DNA of 64,000 nucleotides, taken from Sphingomonadaceae bacterium. GTDB lineage: Bacteria; Pseudomonadota; Alphaproteobacteria; Sphingomonadales; Sphingomonadaceae. The first letter of the stretch is position 1; every line of letters starts with the position of its first letter. The notes under the pieces are model-generated. The model had not been told where the DNA came from and made no database searches. It saw nothing but the letters and a program-made list of their open reading frames with translations. Of the stretch, positions 50,075-58,213 are shown in pieces. The stretch is from positions 248,001 to 312,000 of the forward strand of contig JADZEQ010000001.1 in NCBI GenBank assembly GCA_020850455.1. The letters run 5' to 3'. Position numbers and translations under genes: made by a program.

Positions 50075-51253
50075 ATGTCTCATGCCCCGCAAACCGCCAC
50101 CATCCATCCGGTCACCATCCATCCGGTCATCGGCACACACGACCGCAAAGCCTTTGTCGAGCTGGCCTATCGCCTCAACGCCGATGACCCTTGCTGGGTG
50201 CCACCGCTGCGGATGGACGTGCATGCGCTGATTACGCCGGGGAAAAACCCGTGGTTTGAACATGGCAGCGCGCAGCTTTTCCTTGCAAAGCGTGGCGATG
50301 CGGTGGTCGGGCGGATCAGCGCGCATATCGACCAGATCGCGCTCGCCATGCCTGCCGAGCAAGGTTTTGGTCCGGGCACCGGATTTTGGGGATTATTTGA
50401 GGCTGAGGATGCGGACGTGGCGAGCGCCCTCCTCGACGCAGCGGCAGCGCATCTGCGCGCGGCGGGGATGCACCGGATGTTGGGGCCAGTCAGCCTCGCC
50501 ATGTGGGATGAACCGGGCCTTTTGATTGAGGGGTTTGACGAAGCGCCATCGGCGTTGATGGGGCATAATCGGCGAATTTACCGGGACTGGCTGGAACCAA
50601 TAGCGGGCAGCGCGGTGCAGGATCTCATCAATTACCGGCTGCCGATAGATCAGGGTTTTCCCGACATCGTCAACCGCATCGTGGCGCTGGGCGAACGGTC
50701 GGGCCGCATCCGCATCCGCCATGTCGATAAAAGCAATTTCGCGGCGGAGGCGAACCTCATCATCAGCATTTTGAATGATGCATGGTCGGACAATTGGGGC
50801 TTCACCCCCTGGACGCAAAGCGAAATCGATTATGCCAGCAAGAAATTAAAGGACATTGTCTACGAAGATTTGATCCGCATTGCAGAGGTGGATGGCGAAG
50901 CGGTCGCGTTCATGATGACCGTGCCGGACCTCAACGAAGTGCTGATCCATTGCCGGGGCAGCCTGTGGCCGTTTAACTGGGCGAAATTGCTGCTCTGGCT
51001 GCGCCGCCCGCGCCCACGTTTGATGCGCGTGCCGCTGATGGGGGTTGCCAAAAAATTGCAAGGCAGCCGGATGGCGAGCCAGCTTGCCTTCATGCTCATC
51101 GAATATATCCGCCGCGATGCCGTGGCCAAATATGGCGCCACCCATGGTGATTTCGGCTGGGTGCTGGCCAGCAACGAACCGATGAAATCGGTTGGCGAGG
51201 CGGTCGGCGGCAAGATCAACAAAAGCTATCGCATCTACGAACGCGCGATTTAG
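50075..51253 (+). CDS. GNAT-type acetyltransferase-like protein
   Basis: A 392-residue protein from ATG 50075. The family opening is VIGTHDRKAFVELAYRLNADDPCWVPPLRMD, here from residue 20. PGTGFWGLFEAEDADVASALLDAA and LGPVSLAMWDEPGLLIEGF form the first GNAT-like half. The second has IISILNDAWSDNWGFTPWTQ and a C-terminal SNEPMKSVGEAVGGKINKSYRIYERAI. The family is widespread (YghO-like) but no reaction is known. The N-terminus holds a 15-bp tandem duplication giving TIHPVTIHPV. Confidence 0.78.
   Translation: MSHAPQTATIHPVTIHPVIGTHDRKAFVELAYRLNADDPCWVPPLRMDVHALITPGKNPWFEHGSAQLFLAKRGDAVVGRISAHIDQIALAMPAEQGFGPGTGFWGLFEAEDADVASALLDAAAAHLRAAGMHRMLGPVSLAMWDEPGLLIEGFDEAPSALMGHNRRIYRDWLEPIAGSAVQDLINYRLPIDQGFPDIVNRIVALGERSGRIRIRHVDKSNFAAEANLIISILNDAWSDNWGFTPWTQSEIDYASKKLKDIVYEDLIRIAEVDGEAVAFMMTVPDLNEVLIHCRGSLWPFNWAKLLLWLRRPRPRLMRVPLMGVAKKLQGSRMASQLAFMLIEYIRRDAVAKYGATHGDFGWVLASNEPMKSVGEAVGGKINKSYRIYERAI
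50098..50127. repeat. 15-bp in-frame tandem duplication in the acetyltransferase gene
   Basis: Two exact copies of CACCATCCATCCGGT (50098-50112, 50113-50127), adding five residues near the N-terminus without breaking the frame. Confidence 0.88.
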
Positions 51254-51290
51254 CGCCGCCATTTTGCGCGCCCGCAAGGTCGGGGCATTT

Positions 51291-51761
51291 CTAATCCGCC
51301 GGTTTGGCAGCCGGCCGATCACCCATCGTATATCGCGGGCCCGCCCCGCGCGCCGCCGCCTTGTCCCCGGCATTATAGAGCGCGCACCTGTCGAGGCTGA
51401 GGCAACCACAGCCGATGCAACCGCCCAGATTTTCGCGCATCTGCACCAAATGGGCAATCTGCCGGTCGATGGTGGCGGCCATCCGCGCCGCCGCTGCTGC
51501 CCAATCGGCGCGATTGGGGGTGCGATTTTGCGGCAAATTGGCGAGTTCGGCCGCAATATCGTCGAGGCTTAGTCCCAAACGCTGCGCAATCAGGATGAAG
51601 GCGATGCGCCGCAAATCCCCGCGCATATAGCGCCGCTGCCCGCCGCTGGTGCGCAGCGCGGCAATCAACCCGCGCGCTTCATAATAACGCACCGCCGACA
51701 CCGAAATGCCGCTGCGCGCGGCGATCGTGCCGATGGTCAATAAATCATGCGCATGTGCCAT
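51291..51761 (-). CDS. soxR: Redox-sensitive transcriptional activator SoxR
   Basis: A 156-residue MerR-family regulator. The winged HTH reads LTIGTIAARSGISVSAVRYYEARGLI with RTSGGQRRYMRGDLRR. The cluster motif CIGCGCLSLDRC supplies the four cysteines (CxxCxCx5C) of the [2Fe-2S] centre, which is oxidised by redox-cycling drugs and superoxide. A proline/alanine tail follows. In alphaproteobacteria SoxR usually controls a few nearby genes directly. The SoxR-type promoter at 51786-51816 lies upstream, facing the VOC gene. Confidence 0.95.
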   Translation of the reverse strand: MAHAHDLLTIGTIAARSGISVSAVRYYEARGLIAALRTSGGQRRYMRGDLRRIAFILIAQRLGLSLDDIAAELANLPQNRTPNRADWAAAAARMAATIDRQIAHLVQMRENLGGCIGCGCLSLDRCALYNAGDKAAARGAGPRYTMGDRPAAKPAD

Positions 51762-51785
51762 CGGCGGCGCATAGCATAAAAATGC

Positions 51786-51816
51786 TTGACCTCAACCTAA
51801 CTTAAGCTTTCATAAA
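51786..51816 (+). promoter_or_regulatory. SoxR-dependent promoter (19-bp spacer) for the VOC gene
   Basis: A -35 box TTGACC (51786-51791) and a -10 box CATAAA (51811-51816) are separated by 19 bases, the overlong spacer of MerR/SoxR promoters. The spacer contains CCTCAACCTAACTTAAGC (51790-51807), which agrees at 14 of 18 places with the E. coli soxS operator. It lies between soxR and the divergent VOC gene. Confidence 0.85.
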
Positions 51817-51887
51817 CATGTCCTCCAGCGGAATCGGCCCCGAAACCGCATCATTTGCGCCGAACGGCCAAGCAAGAAGGACAAAAT

Positions 51888-52268
51888 ATGCGCTCCCCCT
51901 TCATCGAACATGTCAACATCAGCGTGTCGGACAACCGCCGCAGCGCGGCATTATTCCAGCAAATATTCGGCTGGCACATCCGCTGGCAGGGCCCGGCGCG
52001 CGACAATGGCCATTCGATCCATGTCGGCGATGATCAATATTATCTGGCGCTCTATACACCGCCCGCTGGCACCGCGAGTGGCGCACCCTTTGCCAAGGGA
52101 GTGCCGCTCAACCATGTCGGCTTTGTCGTGGATGATTTGGACGCGATAGAACAACGGGTGCGCGCGGCGGGCCTGACCCCCTTTGGGCATGAGGATTATG
52201 CACCGGGGCGGCGCTTTTATGCTTTTGATGGCGATGGCATTGAATTTGAATTCATCAGCTATGCATAA
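51888..52268 (+). CDS. VOC-family protein, probable SoxR target
   Basis: A 126-residue VOC protein. ATG 51888 is preceded by AGAAGG. Strands: IEHVNISVSDNRRSAALFQQIFGWHI, then PLNHVGFVVDDLDAIEQRVRAAG and FYAFDGDGIEFEFISYA. The His in the first and second strands and the Glu in the last fit a metal site of glyoxalase or dioxygenase type. The strong SoxR promoter about 75 bases upstream and the divergent soxR gene suggest a role in detoxifying redox-active compounds. Confidence 0.88.
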   Translation: MRSPFIEHVNISVSDNRRSAALFQQIFGWHIRWQGPARDNGHSIHVGDDQYYLALYTPPAGTASGAPFAKGVPLNHVGFVVDDLDAIEQRVRAAGLTPFGHEDYAPGRRFYAFDGDGIEFEFISYA

Positions 52269-52328
52269 ATAGCAGCGATCAGGATATCTCCTCCCGCTTC
52301 CTCTTCCCTCCCCTCACCCCTCCCCCTC

Positions 52329-52361
52329 CCCCCTTCCCAAAGGGGGTAGGGGATATTTTTT
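52329..52361 (+). terminator. Terminator-like hairpin in a polypyrimidine tract
   Basis: A 7-bp stem (52329-52335 CCCCCTT with 52340-52346 AAGGGGG) with a 4-base loop, followed by TAGGGGATA and a T6 run (52356-52361). The tract before it (52290-52335) is almost pure C/T and resembles the C-rich intergenic repeats found in many proteobacteria. Probably ends the VOC transcript. Confidence 0.6.
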
Positions 52362-52474
52362 GGCACCCCCTTCTGCGGCACCCGGCGCAAAACAGCCGCC
52401 GGACGATGCCTGTCCTACACACCCATATGGTTATATATCGTTATATTTTTTTCCACATTATGGGGAATGGTCAT

Positions 52475-53416
52475 ATGGATTATCATTGGACGGCCGCACT
52501 GATGCGCCAATATCTCGAACATCTCGCCGCGACCGGGCTGGTTGGGCAATCGGCGCGCCATGTCGGCATGTCACCGCGCGCCGCTTATGACCAGCGACAC
52601 CGCCACCCCGGCTTTCGCCTTGGCTGGGCGGCGGCAATATTGCTGGCGCGCGATGTTTTGACCGATCAATTGATCGAACGCGCCATATTGGGCAGCGAAA
52701 CGCGCGTCACGCGCGAACGCATCGCTGAAAATTGCACGCAAATCACCCGCCATCGCCATGATGCCCGGCTTGCCACCCATCTACTAACCCATTTGGATAG
52801 GCATGCTGGACTGGATGGGGATGATATGGACGTTAATTTCGCGCGCCGCGCCGCCGACCATTGGGGCGATTATCTGACCCATGTGTTGGCGGATGATGCC
52901 GCGCCCGACGCGCTGCCCCGCTGGCTGCACGACCATGAAAATATGGATTTATCGTGTGAAGTTGCGCGGATTTCCGCCGTTTCAGCGCATCGAAGGGCAC
53001 GGCGCGCGGCGGATCGCGCGGCGGCCCCGCTGGCAGAGGCGGACTTTGCCCTGTGGTATGATGACGGGAGCCAGCAGTGGATGACCAATTTGCCGCCGGT
53101 CGGTGACTGGCTGGGCACTGATGGTGGCCGCCCCGGCTATGCCACCTATTGGCGCACGCTCGACTGCGACGAAGCGGAGATTATCGACGCGCGCACCGAC
53201 GACGCGCAGCCGCTGCCGCCAGAGGAAGTCGCCGCCATCCACGCGCGTCTCTTTGCCGGCGACGGCCCCCGCATGTCGCGCGGCGACGACCGCCCGATCC
53301 AGCGTCTATTCCCCGCGGACACCCCGCCGATGATATTTTCGATGATCGATGCGTTGATCGCCAATGCGGTAAAAATCGGCACCATGCGCGAAATTGCGCC
53401 GACATTTCCGGCATAA
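52475..53416 (+). CDS. Sphingomonad-type helix-turn-helix protein of unknown role
   Basis: A 313-residue protein; ATG 52475 follows GGGGAATGG, while ATG 52460 is also open. The N-terminus looks like an HTH (ALMRQYLEHLAATGLVGQSARHVGMSPRAAYDQRHR) followed by GFRLGWAAAILLARDVLTDQLIERAILG. The arrangement recalls an uncharacterised sphingomonad family. The C-terminal half is acidic, with an unusual density of Asp/Asn and Trp (DFALWYDDGSQQWMTNLPP, YATYWRTLDCDEAEI). DNA binding is likely, but no target is known. AT-rich DNA with direct repeats precedes it. Confidence 0.68.
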   Translation: MDYHWTAALMRQYLEHLAATGLVGQSARHVGMSPRAAYDQRHRHPGFRLGWAAAILLARDVLTDQLIERAILGSETRVTRERIAENCTQITRHRHDARLATHLLTHLDRHAGLDGDDMDVNFARRAADHWGDYLTHVLADDAAPDALPRWLHDHENMDLSCEVARISAVSAHRRARRAADRAAAPLAEADFALWYDDGSQQWMTNLPPVGDWLGTDGGRPGYATYWRTLDCDEAEIIDARTDDAQPLPPEEVAAIHARLFAGDGPRMSRGDDRPIQRLFPADTPPMIFSMIDALIANAVKIGTMREIAPTFPA

Positions 53417-53475
53417 GCCTGCGACAAACTTGCCTTAGGGGGTAAGACGACGGAGACAGGATTGGGGATAAGAGG

Positions 53476-54981
53476 ATGCGTCAATATCTTGCCGTCAACC
53501 GCTTTGGCCTCGGCCTGCGGCCCAATGACCCGCCGATGGGCGATGTCAGCCGCTGGCTCGCCGCGCAATGGGATGATTTTGACCCCAATCCCCCCGCGCT
53601 TGCCAATCTGCCCAGCCGCAGCCAGCTCGCCGATGCGGTGCTGCAATTGCGCGCATTGCAACAGGAAGGTCGCGCCGAACGCAGGAATGCCGCCGATGCA
53701 AATATGGCGACCAGCACCGCCGACTCTGGCGCCAGCCCCCCCGCCGACTCTGGCACCCCGCCCCGCCCGGCGGCCAGCCCCGAACAACGGCGGGCACGCC
53801 GCGCATTGCGCGACATTTATACCGGTGCCGCGCAGGCGCGCGTCCACATCGCGCTCGACAGCGGCACGCCCTTCATGGAACGCTGGGTGCATTTCTGGTC
53901 GAACCATTTTGCGGTGTCGGTCGATAAAATTGCCTGCCTGCCCTTTGCGGGCGATTTTGAATTTCGCGCGATCCGCCCCAATGTGCGCGGATCATTTCTG
54001 AACCTGTTGCGCGCGGCGGTTTTCCACCCGGCGATGCTGCTCTTCCTCGACCAAGCGCAGTCGGTCGGCCCCGATTCGCCGCTCTTGGCGCGCTATGCCA
54101 ACCGCCGACGCCAAGGGGGCCGCCAATTGGGGCTGAATGAAAATCTGGCGCGTGAGATTATGGAATTGCACACGCTGGGCGTGCGTTCGGGCTATAGTCA
54201 GGGCGACGTCACCGCCTTTGCCCGCGCGCTGACCGGGCATAGCGTCGCCGGATTGGCGCGTGGGCCGGCGCGCCGCCTGTCGGCGGGGACGGGCGCGGGC
54301 GAAAGCATCTTCATCGACGCGCTGCACCAGCCGGGCGGACAGCGCATCATGGGCAGGCTCTATGCGCAAAATGGCGCGGCACAGGCCGATGCCATCTTGA
54401 CCGACCTTGCCAGCCACCCCGCGACCGCACGCCATATTGCGCATAAATTGGCGGTGCACTTTGTCGCGGATGACCCGCCGCCAACGCTGGTGCAAAAATT
54501 GGCCGATGCCTTTGGCACGAGTGGCGGCGACCTCCCCACCCTTGCGCGCACGCTGATACATGCACCCGAATCATGGGCGGCAAGCCCCGCCAAATTCAAA
54601 ACGCCGTGGGACTGGGGGATTTCCGCGATGCGCGCGCTCGGCATCGGTCCCAACAGCAATATGCGGCTCAACATCGGCCTTTTCGATCAATTGGGACAGA
54701 CGATTTGGCGGCCCGGTTCACCCGCTGGCTTTGCCGATGTCGCCGCCAATTGGGCCGGCCCCGCCGCGCTGGCCGACCGGGTGGACGCAGCCGAGCGGTT
54801 GTGCGCGCTGGGCCCCGCAGGGGCGGCTGCCGGACAAATGGGGGGCAACCCCAATGGCCTTGCCGCGCGCATATTGGCCGATGCCATCGACGCGCCAACC
54901 AGCAGCGCGATTGCCCGCGCCGACAGCGCGCAACAGGGCATGGCGCTCACCATCCTCAGCCCGATTTTCCTGCGGAGATAG
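53476..54981 (+). CDS. DUF1800-domain protein
   Basis: A 501-residue protein. Family landmarks: VNRFGLGLRPNDPPMGDVSRWLAAQ, ERWVHFWSNHFAVS, the central NLAREIMELHTLGVRSGYSQGDVTAFARALTG and FVADDPPPTLVQKLADAF, then WDWGISAMRALG. DUF1800 proteins are of unknown function and usually occur next to a DUF1501 partner, as here. The alanine/proline insert around residue 75-110 holds a short sequence repeat (ADSGASPPADSG). AAGAGG precedes the ATG. Confidence 0.86.
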   Translation: MRQYLAVNRFGLGLRPNDPPMGDVSRWLAAQWDDFDPNPPALANLPSRSQLADAVLQLRALQQEGRAERRNAADANMATSTADSGASPPADSGTPPRPAASPEQRRARRALRDIYTGAAQARVHIALDSGTPFMERWVHFWSNHFAVSVDKIACLPFAGDFEFRAIRPNVRGSFLNLLRAAVFHPAMLLFLDQAQSVGPDSPLLARYANRRRQGGRQLGLNENLAREIMELHTLGVRSGYSQGDVTAFARALTGHSVAGLARGPARRLSAGTGAGESIFIDALHQPGGQRIMGRLYAQNGAAQADAILTDLASHPATARHIAHKLAVHFVADDPPPTLVQKLADAFGTSGGDLPTLARTLIHAPESWAASPAKFKTPWDWGISAMRALGIGPNSNMRLNIGLFDQLGQTIWRPGSPAGFADVAANWAGPAALADRVDAAERLCALGPAGAAAGQMGGNPNGLAARILADAIDAPTSSAIARADSAQQGMALTILSPIFLRR

Positions 54982-54983
54982 CC

Positions 54984-56177
54984 ATGGACAAGCTTTCCAC
55001 CAATCGCCGCCAGATACTGCGCAGCGCCGCGATGCTGGGCCTGATCGGCAGTGTACCGCGCATCGCCTTTGCGCAGGGTGCGGCAACCGACAAACGCTTT
55101 GTCTTCATCCTGCAACGCGGCGCGGCGGATGGCCTATCGCTCCTCGCCCCGGTCGGCGACCCCGATTTTGTCCGCCAGCGCGGCGCGCTAGCAGAGTCGG
55201 CGGCAGAGCCGGGGGCAGAAGCGGCGGCATATGCGGCGGATCGCGCGGCGACTGGTGCGCCCATTGCAACGACGATCGGCGGGTCGATGTTCCGCTTGCA
55301 CTCTGCGCTCACCCATATGGCGGCGCTCTATGGCGCACGGCAGGCGCGTTTCCAGCATGCGGTGGCGACACGTTATCGCGACCGTTCGCATTTTGACGGG
55401 CAAAATCTGATAGAGGGGGGTGGCGCGCGGCCATATGCGCATAATGATGGCTGGATGAACCGGCTCGCCGCTTTATTGCCCGCGTCCGAAGCGTCGGCGC
55501 TGGCGATTACCCAAGCGGTGCCGCTGATTTTGCGCGGGAGCGCCCCGGTGTCGAGCTATGCGCCCACCCGCCTGCCACAGGCGAGCGATGATCTGCTGCG
55601 CCGCGTCGGTGCGCTCTACGCCGATGACGCGATGCTCCACCCCTTGTGGGAGGAGGCGATGCAGACCCGCGCGATGGCGGGCGATCTGGGTGGGCAGATG
55701 GGCCGCAACGGCGCGCAATTGGGCGAACTCGCCGCCGCGCTGATGGCGGGGGCGGATGGCGCGCGTATCGTCATGCTCGAAAGCGGGGGGTGGGACACGC
55801 ACAGCGGGCAGCAGGCGCGGCTCAATGCGCAATTGCGCGGGCTCGACGCGCTGGTCGCCGCGCTGCACCGTGGGCTGGGCGATGCGTGGCGCGACACTTT
55901 GGTCATCATCGCCACCGAATTTGGCCGGACAGTCGCGGTCAATGGCACCGGCGGCACCGACCATGGCACCGGCGCGCTCACCATATTGCTTGGCGGCAAT
56001 CTGGCGGGCGGCGGCAGCGTGACGGGCGACTGGCCGGGGCTGGGCAATGGCGCGCTCTATCAAGGGCGGGATCTGATGCCGACAGCCGCGCTCGAAACAT
56101 TGATCAGCGATGCGCTGTCCAGCCACTATGATATTGATTCAGCTCGGCTTTCTGCGCGCCTATTCCCGACAGACTAA
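54984..56177 (+). CDS. DUF1501-domain exported protein
   Basis: A 397-residue protein beginning 2 bases after DUF1800. The N-terminus (NRRQILRSAAMLGLIGSVPRIAFA) is a signal sequence with paired arginines, perhaps for Tat export. DUF1501 features follow: FVFILQRGAADGLSLLAPVGD, SHFDGQNLIEGG, ARIVMLESGGWDTHSGQQ and VIIATEFGRTVAVNGTGGTDHGTG. The last two carry the metal-type residues of the alkaline-phosphatase-like fold to which DUF1501 belongs. It converges on xth with a 4-base overlap. Confidence 0.87.
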   Translation: MDKLSTNRRQILRSAAMLGLIGSVPRIAFAQGAATDKRFVFILQRGAADGLSLLAPVGDPDFVRQRGALAESAAEPGAEAAAYAADRAATGAPIATTIGGSMFRLHSALTHMAALYGARQARFQHAVATRYRDRSHFDGQNLIEGGGARPYAHNDGWMNRLAALLPASEASALAITQAVPLILRGSAPVSSYAPTRLPQASDDLLRRVGALYADDAMLHPLWEEAMQTRAMAGDLGGQMGRNGAQLGELAAALMAGADGARIVMLESGGWDTHSGQQARLNAQLRGLDALVAALHRGLGDAWRDTLVIIATEFGRTVAVNGTGGTDHGTGALTILLGGNLAGGGSVTGDWPGLGNGALYQGRDLMPTAALETLISDALSSHYDIDSARLSARLFPTD

Positions 56178-56947
56178 ATAGCCAATTCGACCCAGGTCGG
56201 CGCATGGTCGCTCGCCTTTTCACGCCCGCGATGCGCCCGGTCTACCCCGGCATCGCGCAGCCGATCCGCCAGCGCAGGCGACAGGAGCAGATGATCGATA
56301 CGAAAACCGGCATCGCGCTGCCATGCCCCCGCCTGATAGTCCCAATATGTCCAGATGCCGCCCGCCGGGTGGCGACTGCGCAGCGCATCCGTCCAGCCAT
56401 CGCCCAAAATCCGGCGATAGGCTGCGCGCGATTGCGGCTGCATCAACGCATCATCGGCCATCGCCGCAGGGCGGAAAATATCATCATCATGCGGGATGAC
56501 ATTATAATCCCCCGCAAGGATGGCGGGGATTTCCTGCGCCAAAATCTGCTGCGCGCGCGCGCGCAACCGCTCCATCCAGCGCAATTTATAGTCAAATTTT
56601 GGCCCCGGTTGCGGGTTGCCATTGGGCAGATAAATGGCGGCAACGCGCAGGCCAAAAACATCCGCCTCCAGATAGCGGCTCTGTTCATCCTCATCATCGC
56701 CCGCAAGGCCGCGCTGCACCTCCACCGGTTCGGCCCCTTTGGCGAGGATGGCAACGCCGTTAAACCCCTTTTGCCCGTGCCAGAGCATGCCATAACCCGC
56801 CGCCGCAATTTCCGCTGCTGCGACATCCGCCTCGGCCGATTTCAATTCCTGCAAACAGACAATGTCGGGGCCGGTTTCGCCCAACCATTCGACAAGGCGC
56901 GGCAAACGGGCGCGGATGCCGTTTACATTATAGCTGGCGATGCGCAT
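56174..56947 (-). CDS. xth: Exodeoxyribonuclease III
   Basis: A 257-residue EEP-fold AP endonuclease/3'-5' exonuclease. It reads MRIASYNVNGIRARLPRLVEWL, CLQELKSAE, GVAILAKG, LAGDYNVIP and, at the end, RIDHLLLSPALADRL with SDHAPTWVEL; these supply the Asn, Glu, Asp and His of the active site. A TTG one codon upstream is open but ATG 56947 fits the family start. It precedes erpA on the other side of a 12-base gap. Confidence 0.95.
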   Translation of the reverse strand: MRIASYNVNGIRARLPRLVEWLGETGPDIVCLQELKSAEADVAAAEIAAAGYGMLWHGQKGFNGVAILAKGAEPVEVQRGLAGDDEDEQSRYLEADVFGLRVAAIYLPNGNPQPGPKFDYKLRWMERLRARAQQILAQEIPAILAGDYNVIPHDDDIFRPAAMADDALMQPQSRAAYRRILGDGWTDALRSRHPAGGIWTYWDYQAGAWQRDAGFRIDHLLLSPALADRLRDAGVDRAHRGREKASDHAPTWVELAI

Positions 56948-56959
56948 CAACGCCGCCAG

Positions 56960-57316
56960 CTATACCGAAAAGCTCGACCCACAGCCGCAGCCAGAGGTGG
57001 CGATGGGGTTGCTGACCTTGAATGCCGAACCGCCCAGCGCCTCGACATAATCCACCTCTGCCCCGCGCAGCAGGTCAAGGCTGATGCTATCCACCACCAG
57101 ATCGGCCCCGTCGCGATGGGTGACAATATCCCCATCAGCCACAGCCTCCGCCCCCTCTGCCAAGGCAAAGCGATAGGAAAAGCCCGAACAGCCCCCCCCG
57201 TCGATGCTGATGCGCAGCGCCGCAGCCTTACCGCTGCGCGATGCGATTTCGCAGATGCGCGCGGCGGCGCTCGGCGAAAGCGTGGGGGCGTCGCTGATGT
57301 CGATATTTTGCTGCAT
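56960..57316 (-). CDS. erpA: Iron-sulfur cluster insertion protein ErpA
   Basis: A 118-residue A-type Fe-S carrier. The three cluster cysteines are present as GGCSGFSY and, near the end, SGCGCG. The sequence also has LTPSAAxRI-like LSPSAAARICEIAS and LLRGAEVDYVEALGGSAFKVSNP. It delivers clusters to essential enzymes. ATG 57316 (MQQNIDIS) was preferred over 57334. Between xth and the M23 peptidase. Confidence 0.94.
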   Translation of the reverse strand: MQQNIDISDAPTLSPSAAARICEIASRSGKAAALRISIDGGGCSGFSYRFALAEGAEAVADGDIVTHRDGADLVVDSISLDLLRGAEVDYVEALGGSAFKVSNPIATSGCGCGSSFSV

Positions 57317-57379
57317 GGCGATAAAATAGGCCAAGCGGCGCGCTATAACAAGCGCCCGAACCGCATGGCTGGCGAAAGA

Positions 57380-58141
57380 TTATTGGTCGCGCGGACCGCC
57401 GAGCGCGACATTGCTGTGGCCCGATGCGTCGGCCATCACGCCATTTTCAGCGACAAAGGGAATGGGGTTCACCGGCGCACCGGCAATCCGCACTTCGTAA
57501 TGCAGGTGGCTGCCGGTCGAACGGCCGGTCGAACCCATATAACCGATGATGTCGCCGCGATGGACGCTCTGCCCCGGGGCAACGGCGATGGCCGACATAT
57601 GGCCGTAACGCGTCTGAATGGCGTTGCCATGGTCGATTTCGACATAATTGCCATAGCCACCAAGCCGTTGTGCCCGGCCCACTGTGCCATCGGCGGTCGC
57701 ATAAATGGGGGTGCCAATCGGCCCCGGAATGTCGATGCCATTGTGGCGCGCGCGGCGGCCGTTGAACGGGTCGTTACGCGTGCCAAAGTGCGACGTCAGG
57801 CTCATCGCGTCGACCGGGCGGCGCGAGGGAATGATGATCGGCTGTGCGGCCGGCCCATCCATCTGCTGCCATGCGTTGAACAAGCTGCGGAAATTCGTGT
57901 CACCCGCACCACCAATTTGGCGCGACAGGCTGGGCGTGACGCGCACAACCGCCGCAGCGGTGGCATCCGCCGCATCAACGGCGGCAACCGCTTCGGCGCT
58001 GTCGAGCGCGACATCAGGTTGGTCGAGGTCAACGGGTGCCGCGCCGTCGTTGGAGGTTGCGAACGCCGGAGCGGCCAAGGCCAAAGCCGTTGCCGCAAAA
58101 ATTTGCGCAATGCGACCTGCCAAAGTCGAAGAAATGGACAA
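57380..58141 (-). CDS. Secreted M23-family (LytM) metallopeptidase
   Basis: A 253-residue protein. No ATG precedes the signal peptide. TTG 58141 with GGGG six bases upstream gives SISSTLAGRIAQIFAATALALAAPAFA; TTG 58177 is an alternative. The C-terminal LytM domain carries LTSHFGTRNDPFNGRRARHNGIDI, with the zinc ligands His and Asp, then YGHMSAIAVAPGQSVHRGDIIGYMGSTG and HLHYEVRIAGAPVNP. All three zinc/catalytic segments are intact, so it is probably an active cell-wall endopeptidase. Confidence 0.9.
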   Translation of the reverse strand: MSISSTLAGRIAQIFAATALALAAPAFATSNDGAAPVDLDQPDVALDSAEAVAAVDAADATAAAVVRVTPSLSRQIGGAGDTNFRSLFNAWQQMDGPAAQPIIIPSRRPVDAMSLTSHFGTRNDPFNGRRARHNGIDIPGPIGTPIYATADGTVGRAQRLGGYGNYVEIDHGNAIQTRYGHMSAIAVAPGQSVHRGDIIGYMGSTGRSTGSHLHYEVRIAGAPVNPIPFVAENGVMADASGHSNVALGGPRDQ

Positions 58142-58213
58142 ATTGCGACCCCAAATCCCGTCGGCCCCAAACCCCAAAAATGGGTTGCAACCGACAATGT
58201 GACCCCCGGTTCC

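Noticed and set aside
52290..52340. Pyrimidine tract as a triplex or origin element
   Set aside because: Best explained as a C-rich intergenic repeat leading into a terminator-like hairpin; no origin features nearby.
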